Assembly: GCA_007127655.1 (NCBI GenBank)
Contig: SKYX01000419.1
Span: forward strand, 1 to 15,053
DNA from: Desulfonatronum sp.
GTDB taxonomy: Bacteria; Desulfobacterota; Desulfovibrionia; Desulfovibrionales; Desulfonatronaceae
Direction of reading: 5' to 3'
DNA: 15,053 bases
Shown here: piece after piece, positions 1 through 9,200 of the stretch
How positions within the stretch are numbered: the first letter of the stretch is position 1
Layout of the letters: every line of letters begins with the position of its first letter
The notes under the pieces: model-generated
What the model was told of the DNA's origin: nothing
Databases searched by the model: none
Seen by the model: only the letters and a program-made list of their open reading frames with translations
Made by a program: the position numbers and the translations under genes

Positions 1-49
1 GAAGAAGAAGTGTTCGGGATTCCATTGCAAAATGGAACCGGGCGTGTTT

Positions 50-496
50 TTAGGAAGAAAGGCGGTTCCGCACCAGTTCGCTGACGGCCTTGCCGTCCAC
101 CCGCCCTTTGTGGGTGTTCATGATCGCCTGAATGACCCGCCCCATGTCCTTGATGGAGGTGGCACCTTGTTCGGTGGACACAGTCTCGATCAGCGCCGCC
201 AGTTCTTCGGCGGAGAGGGGTTGGGGTTGGTAGGCGCGCAACAGTTCCAGTTCCGCGGCCTCCTTGGCGGCCAATTCGTCCCGGCCGGCCTTGGAGTACA
301 TGTCGATGGACTCCTGGCGCTGCTTGATCTGCTTGAGCACGAGGTCGAGGACTTCGTCGTCGGTCAGGGGGCGCTGGAGGTCCACCTGAAGATTCTTGGC
401 GGCCGTCTTGAGCATACGCAAGACGGCCACCAAGTCGGTGTCCTTGTTTTTGTAGGCGGCGATGAAATCGCGCTCAATCCGCTCTTGAAGGCTCAT
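50..496 (-). CDS. yqeY: GatB/YqeY domain protein
   Basis: A 148-residue protein of the GatB/YqeY family, the usual length for stand-alone members. The C-terminal half carries the typical helical tail, with the segment [19 protein letters not shown] followed by [11 protein letters not shown]. That fold is shared with the tRNA-binding tail of the GatB subunit of Asp-tRNA(Asn)/Glu-tRNA(Gln) amidotransferase. The stand-alone protein is thought to act around tRNA or translation, but its exact role is not established. Its ATG (494-496) overlaps the rpsU stop codon in an ATGA arrangement and has no Shine-Dalgarno of its own, so translation is probably coupled to rpsU. An rpsU-yqeY order, often followed by dnaG and rpoD, is common in bacteria. 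The next gene would lie beyond the window's left edge. Confidence 0.93.
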   Translation of the reverse strand: MSLQERIERDFIAAYKNKDTDLVAVLRMLKTAAKNLQVDLQRPLTDDEVLDLVLKQIKQRQESIDMYSKAGRDELAAKEAAELELLRAYQPQPLSAEELAALIETVSTEQGATSIKDMGRVIQAIMNTHKGRVDGKAVSELVRNRLSS

Positions 497-696
497 CGTA
501 AGGAGTTTATTTTTCGGGATTTCTTGACGGCGCGTTTGCGAGCCGCGGCTTCCTTTTTCTTCTTCTGAACGCTGGGCTTTTCGTAGTGCTGCCGCTTTTT
601 CAGTTCGGAAAGGATGCCGGCCTTTTCCACCTGTTTCTTGAATTTACGCAATGCAAAATCAAAGTGATCGTTTTCACTCAAAACAATTCCTGGCAA
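493..696 (-). CDS. rpsU: 30S ribosomal protein S21 (TTG start)
   Basis: Ribosomal protein S21, a small basic protein of the 30S subunit that sits near the anti-Shine-Dalgarno end of 16S rRNA and helps initiation. The 67-residue product aligns along its length with E. coli S21: the start PGIVLSEND, then [18 protein letters not shown], then RQHYEKP, then a Lys/Arg-rich tail. The frame stays open further upstream, but family length and a strong GGGAGGTG site (705-712) eight bases ahead fix the start at TTG 694-696. The stop codon overlaps the ATG of yqeY by four bases. The non-ATG start and the structured 5' leader suggest tuned expression. The identification is firm; the start codon is very likely. 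Confidence 0.93.
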   Translation of the reverse strand: MPGIVLSENDHFDFALRKFKKQVEKAGILSELKKRQHYEKPSVQKKKKEAAARKRAVKKSRKINSLR

Positions 697-704
697 GTTG
701 TCTT

Positions 705-712
705 CACCTCCC
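705..712 (-). promoter_or_regulatory. Shine-Dalgarno site of rpsU
   Basis: On the minus strand this reads GGGAGGTG, eight bases before TTG 694-696. It is the only good ribosome-binding site nearby, and it decides the TTG start over longer upstream options. Confidence 0.8.
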
Positions 713-714
713 GG

Positions 715-748
715 CCTCACGAGACGATTCGGATCGACGTTCGTGAGG
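715..748 (-). promoter_or_regulatory. Hairpin in the rpsU 5' leader
   Basis: Eight-base arms CCTCACGA (715-722) and TCGTGAGG (741-748) are perfectly complementary. They enclose a smaller CGAT/ATCG stem with a CCGA tetraloop. In the transcript the hairpin ends two bases before the rpsU Shine-Dalgarno, where a ribosomal-protein autoregulatory structure would be expected. The structure is seen directly; the regulatory role is inference. Confidence 0.5.
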
Positions 749-769
749 GAAACTTTCAAAAAGAGATCG

Positions 770-798
770 ATCATATCCAAAACCAGTAAGGCTGGCAA
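770..798 (-). promoter_or_regulatory. Sigma-70 promoter for rpsU-yqeY
   Basis: On the minus strand, TTGCCA (793-798) and TATGAT (770-775) are separated by exactly 17 bases, and each box matches its consensus at 5 of 6 positions. The expected start near 763 gives a leader of about 67 bases containing the 715-748 hairpin. Confidence 0.6.
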
Positions 799-880
799 GA
801 AAAAAGTTTCAATTCGTGCATAAACCGAAGGTCTCTCTAAACTTGACTGGCTTTGTATGTTTAACTGTAACCATTTCAAT

Positions 881-976
881 TTGTTGGCCCGGATTTACAA
901 CCTGGCGAATATTATGGCATGGTGACGGAGTGTTTATGGTGTTCATGCGGCCGTGAACAGAAAATATGGCCAACAA
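881..976. repeat. Long-range inverted repeat with an inner palindrome
   Basis: TTGTTGGCC (881-889) and GGCCAACAA (968-976) are perfect 9-base inverted copies 78 bases apart. Between them, GTTCATG (941-947) and CGTGAAC (952-958) form a second hairpin with one G-U pair. The stretch 697-1092 has no gene beyond the rpsU leader. These repeats could be operators for the divergent genes or fold as a small RNA; neither is proven. Confidence 0.35.
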
Positions 977-980
977 TGTT

Positions 981-996
981 TGAGAATTTATTCTCA
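981..996. promoter_or_regulatory. Fur-like palindrome upstream of the chemoreceptor gene
   Basis: TGAGAAT (981-987) and ATTCTCA (990-996) are perfect inverted 7-base arms around TT. The arms resemble the 7-1-7 Fur/PerR half sites, but the spacer is two bases instead of one. It lies about 20 bases upstream of a candidate promoter for the chemoreceptor gene. Binding by a Fur-family regulator is only a suggestion. Confidence 0.35.
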
Positions 997-1014
997 ATCT
1001 GACGATTGCTTCCT

Positions 1015-1041
1015 TAAGATATTGGTACAATCGACCGATGA
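1015..1041 (+). promoter_or_regulatory. Possible sigma-28 (FliA) promoter for the chemoreceptor gene
   Basis: TAAG (1015-1018), a 15-base spacer and ACCGATGA (1034-1041) match the sigma-28 pattern TAAA-N15-GCCGATAA at 9 of 12 positions. Transcription would begin about 45 bases before the ATG at 1093. Chemoreceptor genes are often under sigma-28. Confidence 0.4.
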
Positions 1042-1092
1042 GTTAAGCTCTTCGTTTCTTCAATAATATAAAATTCTGGAGCAGAGGTAGAG

Positions 1093-3120
1093 ATGCGTAT
1101 CCCAATTTTCGGTAAGCTGATCGGCATCATCGTTCTGGCGGTTCTTCTGACCAGCGGGGTCCTGTTTCTGACCACGAACCATTATGTCACCAAAGGGTTC
1201 GATGAAAAGGCCCTGGAGGAACTGGGCGGGTTCAAGGGGGCCGTCGAGGCGGAAATCGAGGACTCGGAAGTGTTGCTCGAAACCGTGGGTATGCTTTTGG
1301 CCGCTAATTTCGAGGTGCAACACGCCATTGAAGACCGCAACGTCGGCTTTTTGCGCGCCCTGGCTCGGGATGTGATCCAACAGACCGGGGTCGACTTTCT
1401 GACCTTTTCCGACGCTCGCGGCGTTGTGGTGGCCAGGGGGCATTCAGAAAATGTCGGGGACAGCGTGGCCGGGCAGGTCAATGTCCAAAAGGCCCTGCGG
1501 GGCCAGCCCAGCGTGGGCATCGAAAAGGGTACGGTGATCAAGTTTTCGCTCCGTGCCGGGTATCCGGTAGAGATGGGTGGCCGGATCATCGGCGTGGTCA
1601 CCTCGGGGTTTGACCTTGGGAATTTTCAGTTCGTTGATGAACTGAAACAGCGCTTCGGCGTGGAAGCCACAATTTTCGAGGGCGACACCCGTCTGGCTAC
1701 GACTATCATGCGCGACGGACAGCGGGTCGTGGGCACGAAGATGGACAATCCAAACGTGATTTCCACGGTGCTGCGCCAACAACAGACATTTTTCGATCGC
1801 AATCTGATTCTGGGGCGAAACTACGATACGGCCTATTGGCCACTGATCGACGCGACGGGTAACGTGGACGGCATGTTTTTCATCGGGGTCGAGCGCAGCA
1901 TCATTGAGCAGGCCCAAAACAGCATTCTCATGTCCATTTTGCTGGTCAGCGTAATTATCGGCGCGGTGATGATCGCCGTGGGTGCGCTTTTCGCCCGGAC
2001 CTTGTCCGGCCCCATCGGACGCGCCACCAATTTTGCAACCTTGGTGGCCCAGGGCCGACTGGATGAGCAGCTGGACATCAAAAGCAAGGACGAAATCGGG
2101 ACATTGGCCCAAGCCTTGAAAACCATGGTGGCCAACTTGAAGGCCAAGATTCAAGAGGCTGACGACAAAGCCGAGGAAGCCGATCGCAAGGCCCATGAAT
2201 GCAACCTGGCCACCCAGGAGGCCGAGGAAGCCAAGCGTCAGGCCGAACAGGCCAAGCGGGACGGCATGCTTCAGGCCGCGGGGAGCATTGAAGGCGTGGT
2301 GGAACAGATGACCTCTGCATCCGAACAGCTTGCCGCCCAGGTGGAGCAGGCCAGCCGCGGGTCCGAGGAGCAGCGCGCCCGGACCGGGGAGACGGCCACG
2401 GCCATGGAAGAGATGAACGCCACGGTCCTGGAAGTGGCCAAGAACGCATCTCAGGCCGCCGAAGCTTCAGATCAAGCCCGGACCAAGGCCGAGGATGGTG
2501 CGAAAGTGGTCAGCGACTCGGTCGTCGCCATCAACAAGGTCCAGCGGCAGGCCGGAGAAATGAAGGAAAATTTGAATGACCTGGGACGGCAGGCCGAACA
2601 AATCGGACGGATCATGAACGTGATCGAGGATATCGCGGACCAGACCAACCTCCTGGCCCTGAACGCGGCCATCGAGGCGGCCCGGGCTGGGGACGCGGGA
2701 CGAGGGTTTGCCGTGGTGGCCGACGAGGTGCGCAAGCTGGCCGAAAAGACCATGAACGCCACTAAGGAAGTGGGCGAGGCCATCACCGCCATTCAGCAGG
2801 GCACACGAACCAATATTCAAGGCATGGACCAGTCAGTGGCCGCCATTGAGGAAGCCACCCAATTGGCCAACAAGTCTGGCGAAGCCCTGAAGGAAATTTT
2901 GGTCTTGGCCGAACAGGCCGCGGATCAGGTCCGGTCCATCGCCACGGCCGCTGAAGAGCAGTCCGCCACCAGTGAGGAAATCAACCGCGGGGTGGAGGAC
3001 ATCAACCGGATCGCTTCGGAAACCAGCGAGGTCATGAACCAGTCGGCCCAAGCCATCTCCGAACTGGCCAGACAGGCCCAGGACCTGCAAAACCTTGTCC
3101 AGGAACTGAAGAACGTTTAG
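1093..3120 (+). CDS. Methyl-accepting chemotaxis protein with periplasmic Cache sensor
   Basis: A 675-residue transmembrane chemoreceptor. Residues about 8-30 form the first membrane helix. Residues 33-276 are a periplasmic sensor resembling Cache domains, with the repeating '[18 protein letters not shown]' and '[14 protein letters not shown]' type strands. Residues 277-301 are the second membrane helix, followed by a HAMP domain to about 352. An Ala/Glu/Lys-rich coiled coil covers about 350-395, and the cytoplasmic signalling domain runs to the end. The conserved hairpin tip that contacts CheA and CheW is at about 510-550 ([19 protein letters not shown], then [14 protein letters not shown]). 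The ligand cannot be told from sequence. There is no C-terminal CheR-tethering pentapeptide; the protein ends in ELKNV. AGAGG at 1083-1087 precedes the ATG. The cheW gene follows after 77 bases, probably in the same transcript. Confidence 0.95.
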   Translation: MRIPIFGKLIGIIVLAVLLTSGVLFLTTNHYVTKGFDEKALEELGGFKGAVEAEIEDSEVLLETVGMLLAANFEVQHAIEDRNVGFLRALARDVIQQTGVDFLTFSDARGVVVARGHSENVGDSVAGQVNVQKALRGQPSVGIEKGTVIKFSLRAGYPVEMGGRIIGVVTSGFDLGNFQFVDELKQRFGVEATIFEGDTRLATTIMRDGQRVVGTKMDNPNVISTVLRQQQTFFDRNLILGRNYDTAYWPLIDATGNVDGMFFIGVERSIIEQAQNSILMSILLVSVIIGAVMIAVGALFARTLSGPIGRATNFATLVAQGRLDEQLDIKSKDEIGTLAQALKTMVANLKAKIQEADDKAEEADRKAHECNLATQEAEEAKRQAEQAKRDGMLQAAGSIEGVVEQMTSASEQLAAQVEQASRGSEEQRARTGETATAMEEMNATVLEVAKNASQAAEASDQARTKAEDGAKVVSDSVVAINKVQRQAGEMKENLNDLGRQAEQIGRIMNVIEDIADQTNLLALNAAIEAARAGDAGRGFAVVADEVRKLAEKTMNATKEVGEAITAIQQGTRTNIQGMDQSVAAIEEATQLANKSGEALKEILVLAEQAADQVRSIATAAEEQSATSEEINRGVEDINRIASETSEVMNQSAQAISELARQAQDLQNLVQELKNV

Positions 3121-3197
3121 TGTTGCCGGTCCGCGTCTCAGGTGATAGGGGATTTCAGAACAGTCACTGAGCCGTTCACCGCTTAGGGAGAAATCGC

Positions 3198-3680
3198 ATG
3201 CAAGAACATTATGCCCGACAGGAAAAGGACAGCGCCCTGCTTCAACTGGTCACCTTTCATATCGGCGACGAAGAGTTCGGGGTGGAGATCCTCAAGGTCC
3301 AGGAGATCATCCGGATGATGGGCATCACCCGGGTGCCCAAGGCCCCGGATTTCGTGGAGGGTGTGATCAACTTGCGCGGCAAGGTCATTCCGATTATCGA
3401 TCTGCGCAAGCGCTTCGGCATGGCTGCCCAGGAACACGACAAACACACCCGGATCATCGTCATCGAGATCAACTCCGTCATCATCGGTTTCGTTGTGGAT
3501 TCGGTCTCCGAGGTGCTGCGCATCCCGGCGAACACCGTAGAACCGCCACCGCCGATCATCTCCGGCATTGAGTCCGAATACATCAGTGGGGTGGGCAAGC
3601 TGGCCGACCGCCTGCTGATTCTGCTGGACCTGGACCGGCTGCTGAGCAAGGGCGAGCAGAACATGCTCTCCGGGATATAG
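3198..3680 (+). CDS. cheW: Chemotaxis coupling protein CheW
   Basis: A 160-residue cytoplasmic scaffold that links chemoreceptors to the CheA kinase. The whole chain after about residue 12 is one CheW domain. It opens with LVTFHIGDEEFGVEILKVQEII, followed by the hallmark VEGVINLRGKVIPIIDLRKRFG and then IIGFVVDSVSEVLRIP. The close is YISGVGKLADRLLILLDLDRLLS. AGGGAG (3185-3190) lies seven bases before the ATG. Its place directly behind a chemoreceptor gene, with a terminator at 3721-3757, suggests a two-gene receptor-coupler unit. The other chemotaxis genes (cheA, cheR, cheB) are not in this window. Confidence 0.96.
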   Translation: MQEHYARQEKDSALLQLVTFHIGDEEFGVEILKVQEIIRMMGITRVPKAPDFVEGVINLRGKVIPIIDLRKRFGMAAQEHDKHTRIIVIEINSVIIGFVVDSVSEVLRIPANTVEPPPPIISGIESEYISGVGKLADRLLILLDLDRLLSKGEQNMLSGI

Positions 3681-3720
3681 CGCCCTGCGTCTCCGATCGC
3701 ATTTTCCTCCCCTCCCCTTG

Positions 3721-3757
3721 GCCCCGGGGCGATATTGCATCGCCTCGGGGCTTTTTT
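3721..3757 (+). terminator. Rho-independent terminator after cheW
   Basis: A 13-pair stem, 3721-3733 with 3739-3751 (one G-U pair), closes a 5-base loop and is followed by six T (3752-3757). It lies 40 bases after the cheW stop and ends the receptor-cheW unit. Confidence 0.93.
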
Positions 3758-3788
3758 GCCACTGTTCCAACGCTGACCGGCCCTGAAC

Positions 3789-6122
3789 ATGCCTCCTACA
3801 TTCCGTTTTCGCATTGTTGTCGCCGGCCAGGTGCAGGGCGTGGGATTTCGCCCCACGGTCTACAAGCTGGCTTTGGATTCAGGATTGACCGGATTCGTCC
3901 GCAACGCCTCCGAGGGAGTGGTTATTGAGGTCCAGGGGGCGGACGCGGCCGTCTTCGCGGACCGATTGCGGTGTTCCTTGCCGCCGCTGGCCCGAATCAC
4001 CTCGATGGCGGTCGAGGCGGTCTCCCTCCGGCCGGACGAAAAGGGGTTTGCCATTTTGCGAAGCGTTACCGCCGAAGGCCACCAAGTGCTCATCAGCCCG
4101 GACATGGCCACCTGCGCGGATTGTCTGCGGGAGCTGTTCGACCAGCGAGATCGTCGTTATCGCTATCCCTTCATTAACTGCACCAACTGCGGACCGCGTC
4201 TGACCATCACCCGGAGCATCCCTTACGACCGGCCCATGACCTCCATGGCCTGCTTCGAGCAATGCCCGGACTGTCTGCGGGAGTACGAAGACCCCCTGGA
4301 TCGCCGCTTTCACGCCCAACCCAATTGCTGTCCGGTCTGTGGGCCGCGGGTCTGGCTGAGTTCCCCGTCGGGGGAACGCTTGGCCGTGGGAAACGCGGCA
4401 GTGAGCAGGGCGGCTACGACCCTGGCCGATGGGAAGATTCTTGCCGTGAAGGGCCTGGGCGGATTTCATCTGGTCTGCGACGCGGGGGATGACGAAGTCG
4501 TGGCCGAGTTGCGACGGCGCAAGCAGCGGTGGGAGAAGCCTTTGGCCGTGATGGCCCCGGACCTGGAAACCGCCCTCCGGGTGGTGGAGGCGGACCCGAC
4601 GGAGCGGGAGCATCTGTTGTCCGCCCAGCGGCCCATCGTCCTCCTGCCGCGTCTGATCGCCGCCGAGCCTGCGCTCTCAAAGCATTTGACCCCGGACACG
4701 GATCGTCTTGGGCTGATGCTGCCCTACACGCCCCTGCATCATGTCCTGCTGGACGCGTTTCGGGAATCCGTGGGTCCGGAGCGGCTCCCGATCCTGGTGG
4801 CGACCTCCGGCAACCTGAGCAGTGAACCCATCGCCCTGGGCAACCGGGAAGCCCTGGAGCGCCTTGCGCCCTTGGCCGATCTGTTCCTGTTCCACGACCG
4901 GGACATCCTGATCCGCTGCGACGATTCCGTGTTGCGCGTGAACCGGGAGAGCGGTCGGCCCGAATCGTTCCGGCGAGCCAGGGGCTATACGCCGTCTCCG
5001 GTTTTTGTGAGCCGCGATGGGCCGTGCGTGCTGGGGCTGGGACCGGAACTCAAGGCCACGGTCTGTTTGACCAAGGGTGACCAAGCCTTTGTCAGTCAGC
5101 ACGTCGGGGATCTGACCAACCTGGAAACGTTTTCCTTTTACCAGGACACCATCCGCCATATGCGGAATATTTTGCGGGTTCGGCCTGAAATGCTGGTCGC
5201 GGATCTGCATCCGGACTACATGAGCACCGGCCATGGTAGGGAGGTAAGCGAGCGTCAGGAGATCCCCCTGACGCAAGTGCAGCATCACGTGGCCCATGTC
5301 CTCGCGGTTCTGGCTGAAAACCGACACGAGGAGCCCAGCCTGGGGCTGGCCCTGGACGGGGCCGGGCTGGGCACGGATCGGACCATCTGGGGCGGCGAGG
5401 CCTTGCTGGTGGATCCGCGGAGCGGGATGTTCAGTCGTGCGGCCCACTTCACGCCGGTGGCTCAGCCCGGCGGCGAGGCCGCGGCCCGAGAACCCTGGCG
5501 CATGGCCAGAAGCTACTTATGGAGCATCGGGATTACTGTCCCCGGGAGTCGGCCCTGGCCCTGGCTGGACGAACATGCCCAGGCCGACGCCTTCGTGGGG
5601 GCCATGCTCGAAAAGGGGATCAACTGCCCGGTGACCACCAGTTGCGGGCGCCTGTTCGATGCCGTGTCCGGTCTGCTCGGCCTGAAGCACGTCATGGCCT
5701 ACGAAGGACAGGCTGCGATTCTCCTGGAACGGATTCAAAGCCTCGATATCCAGGCCGCGCAATACGCCTGTCCGGTCCTGGCCGGCCGGGACCCGGTCCA
5801 ATTGGATACCCTGCTGCTGTTCCGTCAGGTCCATGCCGACTGGGAGGCCGGGAAGCCGGTCGGAACGATCAGTCGGCGTTTCCATTTGGGCTTGATCCGC
5901 GGTCTGGCCGAACTCGCGGCCTTGCTGGCCGTGCGATCCGGTACGCGTACCGTGGGCTTGAGCGGCGGGGTGATGCAGAACGCCACCCTGAGCACGCTGC
6001 TGCCCCAAGCCCTGTCCCTGCGCGGCCTGACCCCCCTGGTCCATACTCATCTCCCCCCCAACGACGCCTGTATCTCCCTGGGCCAGGCCATGTTCGGACG
6101 AATCCAACTTATACGCGCCTGA
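3789..6122 (+). CDS. hypF: [NiFe]-hydrogenase maturation carbamoyltransferase HypF
   Basis: A 777-residue HypF, the normal length. It turns carbamoyl phosphate and ATP into a carbamoyl adenylate and transfers the carbamoyl group to the C-terminal cysteine of HypE, making the CN ligands of the [NiFe] site. Residues 1-92 are the acylphosphatase domain, with VAGQVQGVGFRP and an RNASEGVVIEVQG strand. Two zinc-finger-like CxxC pairs follow at about 108-135 (CADC, CTNC) and 157-182 (CPDC, CPVC). A YrdC-like domain comes next, and then a Kae1-like domain with QHHVAH near residue 500 and DGAGLGTDRTIWGGE near 523. The other hyp genes are not adjacent. The gene starts 31 bases after the cheW terminator and has no strong ribosome-binding site, which is slightly odd. 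The annotation is secure, and it implies a [NiFe] hydrogenase elsewhere in the genome. Confidence 0.97.
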   Translation: MPPTFRFRIVVAGQVQGVGFRPTVYKLALDSGLTGFVRNASEGVVIEVQGADAAVFADRLRCSLPPLARITSMAVEAVSLRPDEKGFAILRSVTAEGHQVLISPDMATCADCLRELFDQRDRRYRYPFINCTNCGPRLTITRSIPYDRPMTSMACFEQCPDCLREYEDPLDRRFHAQPNCCPVCGPRVWLSSPSGERLAVGNAAVSRAATTLADGKILAVKGLGGFHLVCDAGDDEVVAELRRRKQRWEKPLAVMAPDLETALRVVEADPTEREHLLSAQRPIVLLPRLIAAEPALSKHLTPDTDRLGLMLPYTPLHHVLLDAFRESVGPERLPILVATSGNLSSEPIALGNREALERLAPLADLFLFHDRDILIRCDDSVLRVNRESGRPESFRRARGYTPSPVFVSRDGPCVLGLGPELKATVCLTKGDQAFVSQHVGDLTNLETFSFYQDTIRHMRNILRVRPEMLVADLHPDYMSTGHGREVSERQEIPLTQVQHHVAHVLAVLAENRHEEPSLGLALDGAGLGTDRTIWGGEALLVDPRSGMFSRAAHFTPVAQPGGEAAAREPWRMARSYLWSIGITVPGSRPWPWLDEHAQADAFVGAMLEKGINCPVTTSCGRLFDAVSGLLGLKHVMAYEGQAAILLERIQSLDIQAAQYACPVLAGRDPVQLDTLLLFRQVHADWEAGKPVGTISRRFHLGLIRGLAELAALLAVRSGTRTVGLSGGVMQNATLSTLLPQALSLRGLTPLVHTHLPPNDACISLGQAMFGRIQLIRA

Positions 6123-6207
6123 TCCCGCTTGGTCACGGTCCAGCAGGTCGTTTCCACGAAGCCTGCGTCGAGGCCTCGCCGTCACAAAAAATGCGTAAAT
6201 TTTCGCC

Positions 6208-6236
6208 TTGTCTTTCCACGACGTCTTGCCTAATAT
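6208..6236 (+). promoter_or_regulatory. Candidate promoter of the FAD/FeS oxidoreductase
   Basis: TTGTCT (6208-6213) and TAATAT (6231-6236) are separated by 17 bases; each matches the sigma-70 boxes at 4 of 6. They lie in the 150-base gap after hypF, about 37 bases before the ATG at 6273. Confidence 0.4.
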
Positions 6237-6272
6237 TAGTCCTTTTTCGCCTTTTTCAAGTTGGTACCCATC

Positions 6273-9200
6273 ATGACCCAGCGCGGACCCCATCTTTCCG
6301 TCCCCCATATTCGTCTTTTGCCCCGAATTTTCAACCTGACTCAGGACCAGGTCGAGTCCTGGCCGGAAACCGTGCGCACGCTGGCCGTGGACCTGGCCGC
6401 CGAGCTGTTTCTGCTCCGCTACAACCCGTTTATCCCCCAGGAAATGGTCCGTCGCAGCGTGGACAACCAATTGGCGGCCATTGTCCCGTCCCTGGCTCCG
6501 GAGTACGCCACGGCCTTGCAAGAGGCCGTGGAGCACTTCTGGCGGGATTATGAAGCGGAGCAGTCGTTCAAACAGAACCTGATCAAGCGCTTGCTGCAGT
6601 GTCTGCCGGAGGAGTGCGTCAACAACCAGCCCAACACCCTGGTGGAGTGTTCCACCGACGCCACGGACCTGCGCCTGGAACTGCCTTTGCTCGTTCTGGC
6701 CCCGGAAAACACGGAACAGGTTCAGTGCATCATCCGGTTGGCCAATGAGCTGGAGTTCAGTCTCGTGCCCCGGGGCGGCGGCTCCGGCCTGACCGGAGGG
6801 GCCATCCCGGCCGGTCGAAGGACGGTGATTCTCAGCCTGAGCCGGATGAAGGCCGTTTTGAACATCGACGTTCAGGAAAAAGTTCTGTGCGCCCAGAGCG
6901 GGATGATTACCCTGAACGCGATTCAGGCCGCGGCGGCCCAGGGTTTGCTGTTTACCGTTGACCCGGCCTCCAAGGCCGCCTCATCCCTGGGCGGCAACAT
7001 TTCCGAGAACGCCGGCGGGCCCTTTGCCTTCGAGTACGGGACCACCCTGGACAACATTCTCAGCTACGTGATGGTCTTGCCCAATGGAGAGCGTATCGAG
7101 GTGTGCCGCAAGAACCATCCCCGGCACAAAATTTTGCCCCATGAGGATGCAATCTTTGAAATCCTGGACGACCACGGTCGGGTCACGGAGACCATCGCTT
7201 TGCACGGGAGCGAGATCCGGGGGGCGGACCTGGGCAAGGACGTGACCAACAAATTTTTTGGCGGATTGCCGGGCATTCAGAAGGAGGGCGTGGACGGGGT
7301 GATCACCGAGGCCTGTTTCACCCTGTATCCCCAACCGGCCTTTTCCCGGACTCTGTGCCTGGAATTCTACGGACGGAGCATGCACCCGGCCATGTTGGTG
7401 ATCAACGATCTGGTGGGCATGCGCGACACCATCCGGGAGCAGGGCGACCTGGTCAAGATGTCCGCTTTGGAGGAATTCGGCCCGAAGTACGTCCAGGCCA
7501 TTGAGTACCAGAAAAAGTCCTCCCGCTACGAAGGCGACCCCATCTCCGTGCTGCTGATCCAGATGGATTCCGATGACGAGGCGGCCCTGGACGAGGCCGT
7601 GGGCACGGTGGTGGACATTGTCGGCCCGTACGAGAACGTCGAGGTGTTCACGGCCACGGACGCCCGGCAGGCCGAGGTGTTCTGGGAGGACCGGCACCGC
7701 CTGAGTGCCATTACTCGCCGGACCAGCGGATTCAAGATCAACGAGGACATTGTCATCCCGTTGAAGGTGATCCCGGAGTTTTCCGACTTCCTGGAACAGT
7801 TGAACCTGCGCTATCTGGCCAAGGCCTACCGCAAGGCGCTCCAGGAAGTGGGCGGACTGGAAGGCCTGCCGGACAGCGACGAGTTCGTGGAGATGGAGCT
7901 GGACTACTGCGCCCGAATTTTGCGCGGGGAGATTACGGCCAAGGAATTGTCCGACCAGGAATTCGAGATCCAGACCCAGTTCTTTTTCCAGGATTTGCGC
8001 AATCGCTATCCCCGTCAACAGCCCGAGTTGGACGCTATCCTTTCCCGGATGCGCGGAACCAGGGTCATCGTGGCCAACCACATGCACGCCGGAGACGGCA
8101 ACTGCCACGTGAACATTCCGGTGAACTCCAATGATCCGCACATGCTGCACCAGGCCGAGGAAGCCGCCGGAGAGGTCTTCAAGAAGGTTTTGGAACTCAA
8201 GGGCGCGGTGTCCGGTGAGCACGGCATCGGGATCACCAAGATCGCCTTCCTGCCCGAGGAAAAGATCAAGGCGCTCAAAGCCTACAAGGCCAAGATCGAC
8301 CCCGGGAACATCATTAACCCTGGCAAGCTGACCAGCCGGGAGCAACCGACCCAGCCGTTCACCTTTTCCTTCAACCGCCTGATCCAGGATCTACGCCAGA
8401 GCGGCTTGCCGGAGCGGGCGCGGCTGATCAAACTGCTGACCAACATCCAGACCTGTTCCCGGTGCGGTAAGTGCAAGCAGGTCTGCCCCATGTACCTCCC
8501 GGAAAAGGGGCTGTTGTTCCATCCCCGGAACAAGAACATCAGCATGGGGGCGATGATCGAGGCAGTATTCTACACCCAGCTCCAGTCCGGACAGCCGGAT
8601 CAGCGCCTGCTTAAGGAACTGGGGCGGCTGATGGAACACTGCACGGGTTGCGGCAAATGCATGTCCGCCTGTCCGGTGAGGATCAATACGCCGGACGTGA
8701 TCCTGGATCTGCGAGGCTACCTCAAGGGCAAGGGCGCAGACGGTCATCCCTTCAAGAATCGCATTCTGGACTATATGGCCAAGGACCCGGCGTGCCGCCT
8801 GCCCAGGGCGGCCAAGTTTCTGGCCGTGGCCCAGTCCGTTCAGAACACGGCCGTGGGGCTGATTCCCTCCAGATGGCGCCGACGGGCCGAGAGTCCTCTG
8901 CTCCAGGGCAAGGGGCCGAGCATGGAGATGAAGAACCTGTCCGAGAGCCTGAACTTGGGCAAAGGCAGCGTCTTTCTCCCGGCCGGCAACGGAGGCTCAA
9001 TCCCGAACAAGGAGACCGTCCTCTATTTTCCAGGCTGCGGGGCCGGGCTCTTTTTCCGCTCCATCGGGCTGGCCACCATCTCCCTGTTGTTGGACGCGAA
9101 CTGTCAGGTCATTCTCCCCGAATCCCACCTGTGCTGCGGGTATCCGCTGCTGGCCAGCGGGGGCGAGCAGGCCTTCGGGGCCAATCGGGAGCGGAACATT

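Noticed and set aside
20..37. Hairpin TTCCATT/AATGGAA after yqeY as a terminator
   Set aside because: No U-run follows on the minus strand (CTTCTTCTTC only), and the operon probably continues leftward.
3137..3171. Hairpin CTCAGGTGA/TCACTGAG between the chemoreceptor gene and cheW as a terminator
   Set aside because: It has a bulge and no T-run. The two genes are more likely co-transcribed.
5517..6553. Long open frames on both strands over the hypF end
   Set aside because: They are GC-driven shadows: low-complexity Arg/Gly/Pro content, no family resemblance and overlap with well-supported genes. The same holds for antisense frames over the chemoreceptor, oxidoreductase and malic enzyme genes.
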